From positions 1-6,116 of the forward strand of contig CALZLE010000077.1 in assembly GCA_945788205.1 (NCBI GenBank): a stretch of DNA of 6,116 nt. The letters are read 5' to 3'. The number at the start of each line of letters is the position of its first letter. Position 1 is the first letter of the stretch. A program made the translations under genes and the position numbers. This stretch comes from an uncultured Desulfuromonadales bacterium. GTDB taxonomy: Bacteria > Desulfobacterota > Desulfuromonadia > Desulfuromonadales > Geopsychrobacteraceae. Of this stretch, positions 5,767 to 6,116 are shown piece after piece. The notes under the pieces are model-generated. The model did no database searches, was not told where the DNA came from, and was given only the letters and a program-made list of their open reading frames with translations.

Positions 5767-6116
5767 ATGAAAGCAGTTTTGATGGATGAATTCGGCAGCG
5801 TCGACGTCATGAAAGTCGGCGAAATCGATACTCCACAGCCAAAAGCCAACGAGGTCCTGATCAAGGTTTTCGCTACCAGCATCAACCGCCCCGACCTCGT
5901 GCAACGGATGGGGAACTATCCTGCCCCTCCCGGAGACTCTGAGATTCTCGGTCTGGAAGTTGCCGGAACCATCGCCGAAATCGGCAGCGATGTCAACGAC
6001 TGGAAAGTTGGTGATCGGGTCATGGCGCTGGTCGGTGGTGGCGGTTACGCTGAATATGCCGTCGCTTACGACAATCACCTGATGCCGATTCCAGCGAGCA
6101 TGAGCTTTGAAGAAGC
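5767..6116 (+). CDS. PIG3-type NAD(P)H:quinone oxidoreductase, zinc-free MDR family (C-terminus beyond window)
   Basis: N-terminal 116 codons of a medium-chain dehydrogenase/reductase of the quinone oxidoreductase class, a cytoplasmic NAD(P)H-dependent reductase of quinones or enones. The visible part is the GroES-like fold: MKAVLMDEFG at the start, EVLIKVFATSINRPDLVQRMGNY (28-51; Asn40-Arg41-Pro42-Asp43) and ILGLEVAGTIAEIGS (60-74), then VGDRVMALVGGGGYAEYA (81-98). The RPDLVQRxGxYPxPPG pattern is typical of the TP53I3/PIG3 subgroup, and catalytic zinc ligands such as the GHE motif of alcohol dehydrogenases are replaced by GLE. The Rossmann nucleotide-binding half lies beyond the right edge. 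AGGAGA 6 bases upstream of the ATG is a strong ribosome-binding site. It is divergent from the rubredoxin gene, so shared regulation is possible. The physiological substrate cannot be told from sequence. Confidence 0.92.
   Translation, partial: MKAVLMDEFGSVDVMKVGEIDTPQPKANEVLIKVFATSINRPDLVQRMGNYPAPPGDSEILGLEVAGTIAEIGSDVNDWKVGDRVMALVGGGGYAEYAVAYDNHLMPIPASMSFEE

Noticed and set aside
5397..5789. A 130-codon plus-strand open frame spanning the rubredoxin gene, the intergenic region and the start of the quinone oxidoreductase gene.
   Set aside because: It is antisense to a real gene and then runs out of frame over another; no recognisable protein features.
5710..6078. A 122-codon minus-strand open frame opposite the quinone oxidoreductase gene.
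   Set aside because: It is a mirror frame of a clear MDR coding sequence and shows no family signature.

Overview
The window looks like chromosome from an anaerobic Gram-negative bacterium of the Desulfuromonadales/Geobacter type (formerly Deltaproteobacteria). This placement is an inference. It rests on a gspC-gspD-gspE type II secretion cluster, a very small siroheme sulfite reductase of the kind known from Desulfuromonas acetoxidans and Desulfovibrio vulgaris, a rubredoxin-like protein, and moderate GC content. No rRNA, tRNA, CRISPR array, insertion sequence or prophage feature was seen. Coding density is high and no gene-free stretch exceeds about 165 bases.

Region 1 (1-4149, minus strand) is the start of a type II secretion operon, transcribed right to left. 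gspC is the inner-membrane linker with HR and PDZ domains. gspD is the outer-membrane secretin. gspE is the cytoplasmic assembly ATPase and is cut by the window edge just after its Walker B region. The genes are tightly packed: 9 bases separate gspC and gspD, and gspD/gspE share one base in a TAATG junction, which suggests translational coupling. A 163-base gap upstream of gspC holds a plausible sigma-70 promoter with a perfect TATAAT.

Region 2 (4313-5615, minus strand) is a two-gene redox unit. The upstream gene encodes an N-terminal rubredoxin-type iron site fused to a four-helix DUF2231-like membrane domain. The downstream gene, 25 bases later, encodes a 223-residue siroheme/[4Fe-4S] sulfite/nitrite reductase-like protein. 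The short gap between them contains a strong Fur-box-like palindrome and an inverted repeat that would enclose the Shine-Dalgarno and start codon of the reductase gene.

Region 3 (5616-6116) is a 151-base divergent intergenic region followed by the start of a plus-strand gene for a PIG3-type NAD(P)H:quinone oxidoreductase, cut by the right edge. The two best promoter candidates in the intergenic region face each other, so their transcripts would overlap at the 5' ends. Two inverted repeats sharing one arm lie next to them and are candidate operators or RNA structures.

The secretion genes form one functional unit. The redox genes may form another (membrane rubredoxin, siroheme reductase, perhaps the divergent quinone oxidoreductase), but that functional link is an inference from gene order and regulatory sequence only. 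No clearly new multi-gene system was identified. The membrane-rubredoxin/siroheme-reductase pair is the most interesting candidate.
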